Shown here: positions 46,805 through 55,229 of the stretch, piece by piece
Layout of the letters: every line of letters begins with the position of its first letter
Position numbering within the stretch: position 1 is the stretch's first letter
Assembly: GCA_004322275.1 (NCBI GenBank)
Contig: SCTA01000036.1
Location: forward strand, 1-64,000
Direction: 5' to 3'
DNA length: 64,000 bases
DNA from: a bacterium
Lineage (GTDB): Bacteria; Desulfobacterota; Deferrisomatia; Deferrisomatales; BM512
Position numbers and translations under genes: made by a program
The notes under the pieces: generated by a model
Databases searched by the model: none
What the model saw: the letters and a program-made list of their open reading frames with translations, nothing else
Told to the model about the DNA's origin: nothing

Positions 46805-48103
46805 TTATGACTTTTTGATCTCCATCGCCTTAAGGGCGAGACGCTCAATCTCCCGTGCGACCTCTTCGGCGCTAAGCTCTCCGGAATCGATGAGGACCGC
46901 GTCGTCGGCTGGTTTGAGGGGCGAGTGGGCGCGGGTGGAGTCGTTTTTGTCCCTCTCCTTGATGTCGGCGAGGATCTTTTCGTAAACCGCCTCCTGCCCC
47001 CTCTCGTGCAGTTCGAGAACCCGCCTTTTCGCCCGGCGCTCGGGAGAGGCGGTGAGATATATCTTCAAAAAGGCGTCGGGGAACACCACCGTGCCCATGT
47101 CGCGCCCCTCCGCGACGGTCGGGGCTCCCAGGCCGATGGTGCGCTGGAAGGAGGCCATCGCCTCCCTCACGGTCCGCACCGCCGAGACGCGGGAGGCCAG
47201 CGAACTTACCCTGTGTTCCCGTATCTTCTCCGAGAGGTCCTCGCCGTCGAGGTAAATCTTCGCGGTCCCCCCCTCCCTGCGGAACTCCAGGGTGGTTTCG
47301 GCGCAGAGTTTTGCGAGCGCCTCCTCGTCCTCGAAGGACACGCCTTCCCTGTCGGCCTTCCAGCCTATGGCGCGGTACATCGCCCCGGTGTCGAGGTAGT
47401 TGAACCCCAGCTTTCCGGCGACAAGTTTCGCCACGGTGGATTTTCCGGCTCCCGAGGGGCCGTCGATGGTGACTACCGTGACTCTTTTCCCCGCGCCCCC
47501 TTCTTCCTCCCGGCGGAGGTTGTCGAAGATCGCTTTCCAGACCTCCTCGTAACCTTCTCCGTCTTTCGCCGTGGTGAGAATTATTCTGCCGCCGTAGCCG
47601 ATGGAGGCGGCAATCTCTCTGGCCCTCTTCTCCCGCTGGGACCTCGGGGCCTTGTCCGCCTTGGTCACGACAGGCAAAAGGGTTTTACCGGAATCGCGGA
47701 CAAGACCGGCGAACCACCTGTCGTCGCCGGAGGGCTCCCGCCGTATGTCGAGGAGTTGCACGACTATGGCAATCTTGCCGCACTCTTTTATGAATTCAGC
47801 TACCCGCTCGATCCAGCGCCGCACCTCTTCCTTCGGGGCTTCGGCGTATCCGTAGCCGGGAACGTCCACCAGAATCAGCTTTTCGTCCACCTCGAAGAAG
47901 TTGAGAAGCCTCGTTCTGCCGGGCGTGCAGGAGGTGCGGGCGATATTTTTTCTTTTCAGTATGAAATTAATAAAGGAGGATTTCCCGACGTTGGAGCGCC
48001 CGGCGACCACCACCATGGGCAGTTCCGTAGCGGGCTCGCCGCGCCAGCGGGGCTCGGAAATAATAAATTTAGCCAGTGATGGGTTGAACTTTTTAGTTTT
48101 CAC
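46805..48103 (-). CDS. Fused EngB GTPase - cytidylate kinase
   Basis: 432 residues in one reading frame. Residues 1-200 are EngB/YihA, the GTPase of large-ribosome-subunit assembly: G1 GRSNVGKS (35-42), G3 DVPGYGYA (80-87), G4 TKAD (147-150). Residues 207-432 are cytidylate kinase, which phosphorylates CMP/dCMP: Walker A DGPSGAGKST (214-223), YLDTGAMYRA, EGRDMGTVVFP, and RDKNDSTRAHSPLKPADDA. The junction REEEGGAGKRVTV has no ATG/GTG/TTG near the second domain, so separate translation is unlikely. GTG start at 48103 with a poor SD. Both activities are normally essential and on separate proteins. Confidence 0.9.
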   Translation of the reverse strand: MKTKKFNPSLAKFIISEPRWRGEPATELPMVVVAGRSNVGKSSFINFILKRKNIARTSCTPGRTRLLNFFEVDEKLILVDVPGYGYAEAPKEEVRRWIERVAEFIKECGKIAIVVQLLDIRREPSGDDRWFAGLVRDSGKTLLPVVTKADKAPRSQREKRAREIAASIGYGGRIILTTAKDGEGYEEVWKAIFDNLRREEEGGAGKRVTVVTIDGPSGAGKSTVAKLVAGKLGFNYLDTGAMYRAIGWKADREGVSFEDEEALAKLCAETTLEFRREGGTAKIYLDGEDLSEKIREHRVSSLASRVSAVRTVREAMASFQRTIGLGAPTVAEGRDMGTVVFPDAFLKIYLTASPERRAKRRVLELHERGQEAVYEKILADIKERDKNDSTRAHSPLKPADDAVLIDSGELSAEEVAREIERLALKAMEIKKS

Positions 48104-48332
48104 GAAAGCGCCGGAGGTTGGGCCGCAGGGCCGCAGGAATTTTTAAATAACGTCAAAGATGTTTACGTACGATATTGCCAATTAAAGAAAATATCAACTT
48201 CTGCCTTGACACGAAGGGGGTTGGGAAAAAAGAATGTGAAGGTTACAAGCGCGACGTGTCCATGCCGAAATTCATAACGCATCCGGACAGGGAGGGGTAT
48301 GCTTTGACTACTGGCCCCGGCGCATTCGCAAA

Positions 48333-48362
48333 TTGCAGCCAGACGCCGGTGAACCTTATACT
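48333..48362 (+). promoter_or_regulatory. Sigma-70-like promoter upstream of the DUF4388 gene
   Basis: TTGCAG (48333-48338), 18-base spacer, TATACT (48357-48362), about 115 bases before the TTG start of the next gene. The rest of 48104-48476 holds no supported gene; a 98-codon ORF there lacks an SD and recognisable sequence. Confidence 0.45.
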
Positions 48363-48476
48363 TTTTTCAAAGGCGGCAAGTTGCGGAAAATCGGGCGGCG
48401 AAAAATTACCCGTCCCGATACGGACGGCGCTGCGTGAAAGTAACTTTAACGGCGCCACCACGGGAGTTTAGCGGCA

Positions 48477-49256
48477 TTGGAGCTTTGGGGTAATCTTAAG
48501 GATTTCAGTCTTCCCGACGTGATTCAGCTCGTCGGGTTCGGCAGGAAGAGCGGTGTGCTCGGCGTAGAGCACAACGGCGCTTCCGCCAGGCTTTTTTTTC
48601 AGGAAGGAAACGTCGTTCACGCCGAAATGGGAGACCTTTCCGGTGAAGACGCCGTCTTCATGCTCTTTCGCCTCGTCGAGGGGGAGTTCCGCTTCAGGGC
48701 CGATTTAAAGCCTCCCGCGCAGACGATTTTCATGGACCCGACAAATCTGGTCATGGAAGCCGCCCGCCTCATGGACGAATCCGCGAGGGATTCCCGGGAA
48801 GCAAGGGAGAAAGCGGCGGAAGCCCAGCCTGTGGTCGAGGCCGCTCAGGAGGTTGAGGCGGTTTCGCCGCCGCCCCCCCCTGCTGAAGACGATTTCTCCA
48901 CCGAACTTCCGGAAATTTTTGTAGAAGAAGAAACTGTAAGCGTTCTGGGGTACGATTCTGGCGATGGCTATGGTATAATAGCGCCGGTTGAGGAGCCAGT
49001 AGCTTCACAGCCTCCAGCCAGGAAGGTCTCGACTCCCGCGGAAATCCGTGAGGAATTGAAGGTTATTCTTGAACAGAAATTCGGCCGCGAATCAAAGCGG
49101 CTATTGCAAGCGGTGGAGAAATGCGGGGATACACTAGACGAATTCCAGCAGCTGGTGACGAGGGTGGAGCGTTTCGTTTCAGCCTTCGTCGATCCGAAGT
49201 CCGCCTCCCAGATAGGGGACGAACTTCGCCAGATTGTATCAAAACTCTCTTCCTGA
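48477..49256 (+). CDS. DUF4388 domain protein
   Basis: 259 residues. The N-terminal DUF4388/PATAN-type domain is clear: GNLKDFSLPDVIQLVGFGRKSGVL, then LFFQEGNVVHAEMGDLSGEDAVFMLFRLVEGEFRF. A Pro/Glu-rich linker (about 105-190) leads to a C-terminal helical region resembling 'EIREELKVILEQKFGRESKRLL'. Such domains occur in deltaproteobacterial signalling proteins linked to chemotaxis and gliding. TTG start at 48477. Coding ends inside the next reading frame, so the downstream gene overlaps. Confidence 0.82.
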   Translation: MELWGNLKDFSLPDVIQLVGFGRKSGVLGVEHNGASARLFFQEGNVVHAEMGDLSGEDAVFMLFRLVEGEFRFRADLKPPAQTIFMDPTNLVMEAARLMDESARDSREAREKAAEAQPVVEAAQEVEAVSPPPPPAEDDFSTELPEIFVEEETVSVLGYDSGDGYGIIAPVEEPVASQPPARKVSTPAEIREELKVILEQKFGRESKRLLQAVEKCGDTLDEFQQLVTRVERFVSAFVDPKSASQIGDELRQIVSKLSS

Positions 49257-51055
49257 CGGCGGTTCTCCTCCTCGCTCTTTCCCCCCTGAAGGCGCTCGCC
49301 CTCCCCCTCGACATCGTCTTTCCCGGCGACGTTCTCTATGACATTACCTCCGACAGCGAAGATAAAAAGATCGCGCAGATAACCGACGCGGTGAAAACCG
49401 CCAACTCCCGCGCCGAATCTTTCAGCTACACCCGCGAGGAGGGCAACCTCCGCCTTAAATTTTCCTTTTTCACCGATGAGGGGAAGGCCGAGTTCTTCCT
49501 TTACGGCTCCAAGAACGACTACTACCGCATGGCTATGGGCAAGGGCGGGGAAACCCTCTGCGACGCCGACGAGAGGGTGGAGTACGCCGCCACCTCGAAG
49601 ACGAAGGAGGGGGTTGTCTATAAGGTCAATTTCGTGGGTTTCGACCTCCTCAAAAAAGCCGAGGAGGACAAAATAACGAAAGTACTCCAGGAGGCCATCG
49701 ACTCCAACGACCCCAGAGCCCTCGAAGAGTTCGCCAAAACCTATAAAAGCACCCCCCAGGCCGTTGTCGCCACGAAAAAAGCCCAGGCGCTGAAGGAAGA
49801 AATGGCCTGGGAGAGGGCTAAAAAGGACGATACCAGAGACAGCCTCCAGGCTTTCCTGAATTACTACCCCCACTCGATCTACCGCCTTGCCGCGCAAAAA
49901 CGGCTCGACGAAATGAAAAACGCCGAAAAAGTCGCCGAGGCAAAGAGGAAGGCAGAGGAAGAAAACAGGAAAAAAGCCGAAGAGGAAGCAAAAAAACGCG
50001 CCGGCGAGGAAAAGGCGAGAAAGGCGATATCAAGCGCCTACGCTTCCGCGCGGTCGGCCGACACTGTTGAGGCCTACGAAAAATTCCTCCAGATCTATCC
50101 CGAATCCCCCGACGCGCAGGCCGCGAGGGAAAGAATCGAGACAGTCAGGGAGGATTCCCTCTACGAGAAGAGCCGGGGCACGGACAAGGGGCTCGCCGAA
50201 TATCTTCGCGCCTACCCCGAGGGACGCCACGCGGAAGACGCCAGGAGAACGCTGGAGGAGCTCAAGTCCCAGACCGGAGACGTCCTCAAGGTGAAAAAGG
50301 GCTCCCGCTCGCCCGCCGTTGACGGCAACGACAGCGATCAGGTGTGGGGCGAGTCGAAAGTACTCAAGGTTCCCCTCCAGGGCGGAGCCGGGGGGACGAT
50401 GGAGATTCGCGCCGTGCAAAACGGCAACGAAATCTTTTTCCTCGTCAAGTGGCCGGACAGGACCAAGAACGTCGCTTACCGGCCCTGGGTTCGCCAGAAC
50501 AAACGGTTCCGTCCCTCGGAAGAGGTTGACGACGCCTTCTCGATGGCCCTTTACATGGGCAGGCAGCCCGGCGATTCCTGCATGGTAAGCGGTGAAGAGC
50601 AGGAGATGGACGTCTGGCTGTGGCGCGCTTTCTGGTCGGAGCTTTCGGGGTACGCGGCGGACAAGATTCTCAAGATCAGCCGCTCTCCCCTTCCCGAATC
50701 CAATATCTACCAGGCCAGAAACGGCGCCAGCATACACGTACAGAACAAATCCGACGGCGGAAAGCCCGCCTGGGAGTTGTACGTCCCCATCGCGTCCGCA
50801 ACCACCCTCGACACCGTCCCCAGTTACGTAAAAGCCCAGCCCTCCGGCAGCTCGGGCGACGTGCGGGCCGTGGGGAGCTGGAGAAACAACATGTGGACCG
50901 TGGAGTTTTCGCGCAAGCTGGCCACCGGGAACCTCGACGACGTGACCCTGAAGCTGGGAGGCCACTACTACGCCTCCTTCGCCGCCTACGACCACTCGGA
51001 AAAAAGCGACCATTCCTCGACGAAACTTATCACCCTCGATATCGAAGGGAAGTAA
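49121..51055 (+). CDS. Exported protein with coiled-coil/TPR-like middle and C-terminal heme-binding-like domain
   Basis: Reading frame of 644 residues. A signal-type helix appears at about 41-60 (TLFLTAVLLLALSPLKALA). ATG 49121 has GGAG close by but overlaps the previous gene by 136 bases; the true start may be a rare codon near 49238 (ATC). The mature part has an N-terminal domain, a Lys/Glu/Ala coiled coil (about 265-305) and TPR-like repeats (AYEKFLQIYPESPDAQAARERIE, LAEYLRAYPEGRHAEDARRTLEEL). Residues 395-644 (VDGNDSDQVWGESKVLKVPL, IFFLVKWPDRTKN, DDAFSMALYMG) resemble the ethylbenzene-dehydrogenase-type heme-binding domain found in periplasmic redox proteins. No CxxCH motif is present. 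The heme call is from pattern only. Confidence 0.75.
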   Translation: MRGYTRRIPAAGDEGGAFRFSLRRSEVRLPDRGRTSPDCIKTLFLTAVLLLALSPLKALALPLDIVFPGDVLYDITSDSEDKKIAQITDAVKTANSRAESFSYTREEGNLRLKFSFFTDEGKAEFFLYGSKNDYYRMAMGKGGETLCDADERVEYAATSKTKEGVVYKVNFVGFDLLKKAEEDKITKVLQEAIDSNDPRALEEFAKTYKSTPQAVVATKKAQALKEEMAWERAKKDDTRDSLQAFLNYYPHSIYRLAAQKRLDEMKNAEKVAEAKRKAEEENRKKAEEEAKKRAGEEKARKAISSAYASARSADTVEAYEKFLQIYPESPDAQAARERIETVREDSLYEKSRGTDKGLAEYLRAYPEGRHAEDARRTLEELKSQTGDVLKVKKGSRSPAVDGNDSDQVWGESKVLKVPLQGGAGGTMEIRAVQNGNEIFFLVKWPDRTKNVAYRPWVRQNKRFRPSEEVDDAFSMALYMGRQPGDSCMVSGEEQEMDVWLWRAFWSELSGYAADKILKISRSPLPESNIYQARNGASIHVQNKSDGGKPAWELYVPIASATTLDTVPSYVKAQPSGSSGDVRAVGSWRNNMWTVEFSRKLATGNLDDVTLKLGGHYYASFAAYDHSEKSDHSSTKLITLDIEGK

Positions 51056-51057
51056 AA

Positions 51058-51726
51058 ATGAGTGAAAGACCTGCTGGTGTAGAACTAAGACGCTGGTTCA
51101 CCTACCTCGTGGCGCTCCTCATCTTCGTCAACATCACGACAGTTACGATAAGCGTTCTCATAAACCGGGCCGTGCACGGCGTCGTGGCCGAGTACCAGCC
51201 CTTCGCGCAGGCCGCCAGCGAAATCGAACAGCACGTCACCGCCGTTCAGCGCGACATGTACACCTACCTCTACACCGGGGCCGGGGCCAAGAACCCCGCG
51301 CTCGCCGAGCAGCAGCTTACCGCAATCGGGGTGGAGACGGACGCGCTGCTGGCGCGCATCGCCAAGGCCAGGGAGATAACCACGGAGAGCGCCAACCTTA
51401 AATCTCTCGACGAAATAGCCTCGAAGACCCAGCAGTACAGAAACACCATCGACGCACTGGCCTATGCCATAGGAGACACGGTCAACTTCAACCTGCTGAC
51501 CGACCTCCTCACCCAGGCCAACAAGAGCGGCGAGGAAGTGGCGGAAAGCGCGGCGGCTCTCCAGAAGGCGGCGAGGCAGGAGATTATGGCCCGCAACTCG
51601 CGCGCCTCCATGCTTACCAGCTTCGCCATGTGGCTCTTTATAGTAGTCATGGGAGCCTCCATAGGCGTCCTTCTGGCGCTGAAGCACTGGTGGGCGAAGT
51701 TCCAGGAGATAATGCTGGGAATCTAG
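51058..51726 (+). CDS. Chemoreceptor-like membrane sensor without output domain
   Basis: 222 residues. A membrane helix near 14-37 (FTYLVALLIFVNITTVTISVL), a mainly helical extracytoplasmic region resembling a four-helix-bundle MCP sensor (EIEQHVTAVQRDMYTYLYTG...), a second helix near 193-212 (MWLFIVVMGASIGVLLAL), and only about ten residues after it. The HAMP and methyl-accepting domains of a chemoreceptor are absent and no frameshifted remnant follows before the terminator. It starts 2 bases after the upstream stop, so it is co-translated with the exported heme-domain-like protein and may anchor or sense through it. Confidence 0.75.
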   Translation: MSERPAGVELRRWFTYLVALLIFVNITTVTISVLINRAVHGVVAEYQPFAQAASEIEQHVTAVQRDMYTYLYTGAGAKNPALAEQQLTAIGVETDALLARIAKAREITTESANLKSLDEIASKTQQYRNTIDALAYAIGDTVNFNLLTDLLTQANKSGEEVAESAAALQKAARQEIMARNSRASMLTSFAMWLFIVVMGASIGVLLALKHWWAKFQEIMLGI

Positions 51727-51757
51727 GGTTTTCCAAAAAGCGAAAATTGCAGTCTTG

Positions 51758-51791
51758 AAAATCCCGTCTTTTTTTTGGCGGGATTTTTTTG
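51758..51791 (+). terminator. Intrinsic terminator
   Basis: AAAATCCCG (51758-51766), 12-base T-rich loop, CGGGATTTTTTT (51779-51790). It ends the DUF4388 trio. No other feature is seen in 51792-51865. Confidence 0.85.
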
Positions 51792-51865
51792 TTTTTACAA
51801 CTTTTGTCGCCAAAACCGGATAAATTTAATGCGTTGGCAAAAACGCGCCGGACGAAGCGGGTGGA

Positions 51866-52462
51866 ATGCTTTTGGCCCGCCGGACGAAATCGCTCCCGGA
51901 GACTCCCATCGACACTATAAATCTTAAAGGTCAATTCCTCGTCGCGATGCCGCACATGACGGACCCGAACTTTCACCGTGCGGTCGTTCTCGTCTGCGAA
52001 CACGCGGCGGAAGGCGCAATGGGGCTCGTGGTCAACAGGCCTTTGCCCTGCTGCCTGAAAGAGGTGCTTGAGGGGCTCGAAATTCCGGGGACCGGGGGAA
52101 CGGATGCGCTTGCCCACTGCGGCGGGCCGGTCGAGCCCCAGATGGGCTTTTTGCTTTATTCAGGCGGACCGAAGTACGAGCACTCCCTTGAGGTCACCGA
52201 TTTCGTGAGCCTGGGCACGACGCTAAACATCCTCGCCGAGATCGCCAGGAACGAAGGGCCGAAAAAGTTCTTCTTCGCCCTCGGTTATTCAGGCTGGGGC
52301 CCCGGACAGTTGGACGACGAGATACGGAGAAACGACTGGCTGGTCATTCCCGCCTCCGAACAGATCGTTTACGATCTTCCCTATGAGGAGCGCTGGGACG
52401 CCGCGATACGGATACTCGGGATAAAGCCGGATATGCTCGGTAAAACCTTCGGCACCGCCTGA
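51866..52462 (+). CDS. YqgE/AlgH family protein
   Basis: 198 residues. LKGQFLVAMPHMTDPNFHRAVV, HAAEGAMGLVVNRPL, CGGPVEPQMGFLLY and FFFALGYSGWGPGQLDDEI are the conserved blocks of YqgE (DUF179). The function of the family is not settled; it is often adjacent to yqgF, which is absent here. Residues 1-17 before the conserved core could be longer than the true protein. Confidence 0.92.
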   Translation: MLLARRTKSLPETPIDTINLKGQFLVAMPHMTDPNFHRAVVLVCEHAAEGAMGLVVNRPLPCCLKEVLEGLEIPGTGGTDALAHCGGPVEPQMGFLLYSGGPKYEHSLEVTDFVSLGTTLNILAEIARNEGPKKFFFALGYSGWGPGQLDDEIRRNDWLVIPASEQIVYDLPYEERWDAAIRILGIKPDMLGKTFGTA

Positions 52463-52547
52463 CCTCGCTCCCCCCGCTCCCGCAAACGCGCGGAAGTTTC
52501 GGTAAAACCCTCTTTGCTTTGATTTTCCTCAAAAACGAGTTGATTTC

Positions 52548-52563
52548 GGCCTGCCGGCAGGCC
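52548..52563. other. 16-bp perfect palindrome after yqgE
   Basis: GGCCTGCCGGCAGGCC. It has no T-tract on either side. It could be a protein-binding site or part of a weak transcription stop between yqgE and the lipoprotein gene. Confidence 0.4.
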
Positions 52564-52660
52564 GCGCGGCGCATTGCGATTGCGGTTTTTTGCCGTTGGG
52601 TTATTCTTGCCCTCGCCCAATCGCTTAAAATCATGCGCACAATCAATCCTTGAGGACGCC

Positions 52661-53791
52661 ATGATGCCGAAGTTACCGATGCGTCTTTTCATGTCAGCCG
52701 CAGCCGCTTTTCTGCTTTATTCAGCCTGTTCGCGGGAGCCCGCCCGCATACCTGTAATCCGCGTCGCTTGCGCCCCCCACGACCACCACGCCGCTCTCTA
52801 CGTAGCGGCGCTCTCGCCGGAGTATTTTCAGGAAAACGGCAATCTCTACCTTCAGGAAAAAACCTTTAAGAAGGATTACGACCTCATAGAGGGGGGGACC
52901 GTCATAGCCCACGTCACCCTCGATTCGAGCGGCGGGGATTCGCAAAACGTCCGGAAACTCTGCGAGGACCAGTTCGACTTCGCTTTCGGCTCTTTTCCGG
53001 AAATGGTTCGGGCCGTCGATGAGGGGAGGCCGGTAAAGGTAGTCGCGCCGATAACGACGGGCGGAACGGGCCTGGTGGTGAGCGCCGATATGTGCGCCCG
53101 AAGCTGGAAGGAGTTCGTGGCGCTTGCCCGCTGGCGGGAAAAACCCCTGCGCATCGGGTACAAGACCGAGGGGTCAAATCAGCAGGGGGCTCTGGGGGCC
53201 GCTCTTTGGCGCGAGGGGATTCCCTCTGGAAAGTGGCTGGAGAATTCCTCGGCAAGGGTTCTGATGATCAACCTCTACGGACAAAACAACCTGATCCCGG
53301 CGGTGAAAGCGGGCCTCGTAGACGGGTTCGTGGGAATGCAGCCGCTTCTGGCGGAGGCCCAGTTCGCCGGAGCGGGAAAGATAATCGCATATATCGGGGA
53401 CTTTGAAACGGCCGGAGGCGAGGGGTATTTCCCCTGCTGCGCCCTCGGGGCCAGAGAGGAGTTCATCAGCCGAAACCCCGGGCAAGCCGAAAAATTCCTC
53501 ACCCTGGTCCTGCGCGCCAACCGCTACGTATCCCAAAATCCCGGCAAGATAGCCCAAAAGGTCGCGAAGTGGCTCGAAAAGCCGGTCGAGATCGAGGAAA
53601 TGAGCCTCCCCACGATCAAATATTCCACGGACTTCAAAGACGGCTGGAAAGAGAGCGCCGACGCCTGGCTAAGGGACGCGATCGAGAAAAGGGAACTTGT
53701 GGGAGCGGTCAGGAAGGCTTACGAAGAAGGTGAAACGTGGCAGAAGGTCTTCGACCTGCCTTTGCTTGATAAAGCGTCGAAAAAACTTTAG
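52661..53791 (+). CDS. ABC-transporter-type substrate-binding lipoprotein (SsuA/NMT1-like)
   Basis: 376 residues. Signal peptide with a probable lipidation site at Cys23 (LLYSACS). The mature part begins VIRVACAPHDHHAALYVAAL and includes FDFAFGSFPEMVRAVDEGRPVKVVAPITTGG and DGFVGMQPLLAEAQF, the two-lobe pattern of nitrate/sulfonate/thiamine-precursor binding proteins. The ligand is unknown. No permease or ATPase gene is adjacent, so it may work with a transporter encoded elsewhere. GAGG precedes the start. Confidence 0.82.
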   Translation: MMPKLPMRLFMSAAAAFLLYSACSREPARIPVIRVACAPHDHHAALYVAALSPEYFQENGNLYLQEKTFKKDYDLIEGGTVIAHVTLDSSGGDSQNVRKLCEDQFDFAFGSFPEMVRAVDEGRPVKVVAPITTGGTGLVVSADMCARSWKEFVALARWREKPLRIGYKTEGSNQQGALGAALWREGIPSGKWLENSSARVLMINLYGQNNLIPAVKAGLVDGFVGMQPLLAEAQFAGAGKIIAYIGDFETAGGEGYFPCCALGAREEFISRNPGQAEKFLTLVLRANRYVSQNPGKIAQKVAKWLEKPVEIEEMSLPTIKYSTDFKDGWKESADAWLRDAIEKRELVGAVRKAYEEGETWQKVFDLPLLDKASKKL

Positions 53792-53861
53792 GCATGCGAA
53801 TCGGCGTCCGACGGAGTACAATCTTTCGCAAAGAAGTTCTGTAACAGCACCGGAGCGTTTT

Positions 53862-55004
53862 ATGAATTCCCTCGCCAGATTTTTTACGCCTTTAATTCTT
53901 GCCGCGCTCCTGAGCTGCGGCGCGCCCGCCAAAGCCGAAGGATGGCCCGTAGACCCCGTCGGCCGTCTCGTAGCGGTCGGCCTTCCCGAGAAGATCCTTT
54001 TTTGCGGCAAGGAGATTCCTCTCGGCTACGAGGACGTGCGGGAGAGGCTGGAATTCGAGCTTCTCGTGATTCTCGGAAACCCCGTCCAGACCTCCCTCTG
54101 GCTCAAGAGAATGCCCCGCTATTTTCCCGATATAGAGCGGGCGCTGAAACAGGAGGGGCTTCCCGACGACCTCAAATACGTCGCCGTCGCGGAATCCAAC
54201 CTTCGCGCCGACGCCCTCAGCAAGGCCGGGGCCTCGGGGCCGTGGCAGTTCATGAAGGCGACGGGAAGCGAAAAAGGGCTCAAACAGACAAGGTGCATGG
54301 ACGAGCGCAGGGACTGGGACAAGGCTACCTGCGCGGCGACGGATTTTCTGGAGGATCTTTACGGAACCTTCGGCGACTGGCCGCTCGCCCTGGCCGCCTA
54401 CAACGCGGGGCCGGGGAGGGTTATGGACGCCAGAAGGGAACAGGGGGAATCGAGTTACTTCGCCCTCAAGCTCCCCGCCGAGACCGAGCGCTACGTATTT
54501 CGCATAATCGCCGCGAAGCTGGTCGGCGAAAATCCCGAGAGGTTCGGGATAGACATGTCCCAGGCGAAGCTCTACGCGGAACTTGATACCGACGAGGTGG
54601 AGCTTTCGGTGAGAAAATCCATCTCTCCGAAGACCGTCGCCTCCTACGCGGGCATAAGCTACCGCTACCTCCTGATTCTGAACCCGTGGATGACCGGCGG
54701 GGACCTCCCTGAGGGCAGGTACTTCATAACGATACCCGCCGCCAACAAGGAACTCTTCGCGAAAGCCTCCGCCCCTTCAAAACAGCCCCCGCCGCCCCCG
54801 GCCGTAAAGCCCGCCGCCCCCGATCAGGCCGTCGCCTCTGCCCAGACCGGAGCGGGAACCTACGACGTTCAGCCCGGCGACAGTCTCTCGCTGATCGCCC
54901 GGAAGCACTCGGTAAAGCTGGGCGACCTGATGAGCGCGAACGGGTTGGGGAAGACAAGCCCCCTAAAGCCCGGCCAGAAGCTCATAATCCCCGTTCAGAA
55001 CTAG
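53862..55004 (+). CDS. Lytic transglycosylase with LysM domain (MltD-like)
   Basis: 380 residues. A signal peptide or lipoprotein-type N-terminus contains LAALLSCGAP (Cys19 as a possible lipidation site). The catalytic SLT domain has Glu111 in AVAESNLRADALSKAGASGPWQFM and AAYNAGPGRV. A Pro-rich linker (about 300-330) leads to a LysM motif, YDVQPGDSLSLIARKHSVK...LKPGQKLIIP, which binds peptidoglycan. Cleaves the glycan strand during wall turnover. GGAG precedes ATG 53862. Confidence 0.94.
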   Translation: MNSLARFFTPLILAALLSCGAPAKAEGWPVDPVGRLVAVGLPEKILFCGKEIPLGYEDVRERLEFELLVILGNPVQTSLWLKRMPRYFPDIERALKQEGLPDDLKYVAVAESNLRADALSKAGASGPWQFMKATGSEKGLKQTRCMDERRDWDKATCAATDFLEDLYGTFGDWPLALAAYNAGPGRVMDARREQGESSYFALKLPAETERYVFRIIAAKLVGENPERFGIDMSQAKLYAELDTDEVELSVRKSISPKTVASYAGISYRYLLILNPWMTGGDLPEGRYFITIPAANKELFAKASAPSKQPPPPPAVKPAAPDQAVASAQTGAGTYDVQPGDSLSLIARKHSVKLGDLMSANGLGKTSPLKPGQKLIIPVQN

Positions 55005-55006
55005 TA

Positions 55007-55145
55007 GGGGTTGTTTAAAACTACTGTGAGCCCCGTCTTCTTCGTCGCGTGCTCGCTCGAAGCTCGCCTAACACCCGGTTATGTCTCGCTTCTCGCTGCG
55101 CGTCTCCTTGAATCCGGGGCTTCTCGTGACGTTTTAAATAACCCC
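55007..55145. mobile_element. MITE-like 139-bp element with terminal inverted repeats
   Basis: Left end GGGGTTGTTTAAAAC (55007-55021) and right end GTTTTAAATAACCCC (55131-55145) are inverted copies with 14 of 15 matches; inner AGCCCCG/CGGGGCT arms extend the symmetry. The element is bordered by TA on both sides (55005-55006 and 55146-55147), as expected for IS630/mariner-type insertion. It is too short to code for a transposase. It begins two bases after the lytic transglycosylase stop. Confidence 0.55.
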
Positions 55146-55229
55146 TAAAGGAATGATGAAACCCGGATTGCCGGAAGCTGAAGTAAAATCAGGAGCTTTC
55201 CCTTTAAGCTTCTAAACGACCTCGGGGTT

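Noticed and set aside
46925-48079. 384-codon plus-strand frame opposite engB-cmk
   Set aside because: Antisense shadow; composition is Gly/Arg/Pro-rich with no domain, whereas the minus strand encodes two complete enzymes.
48175-48471. 98-codon hypothetical gene upstream of the DUF4388 gene
   Set aside because: No SD, no recognisable domain, and a good promoter for the next gene lies inside it.
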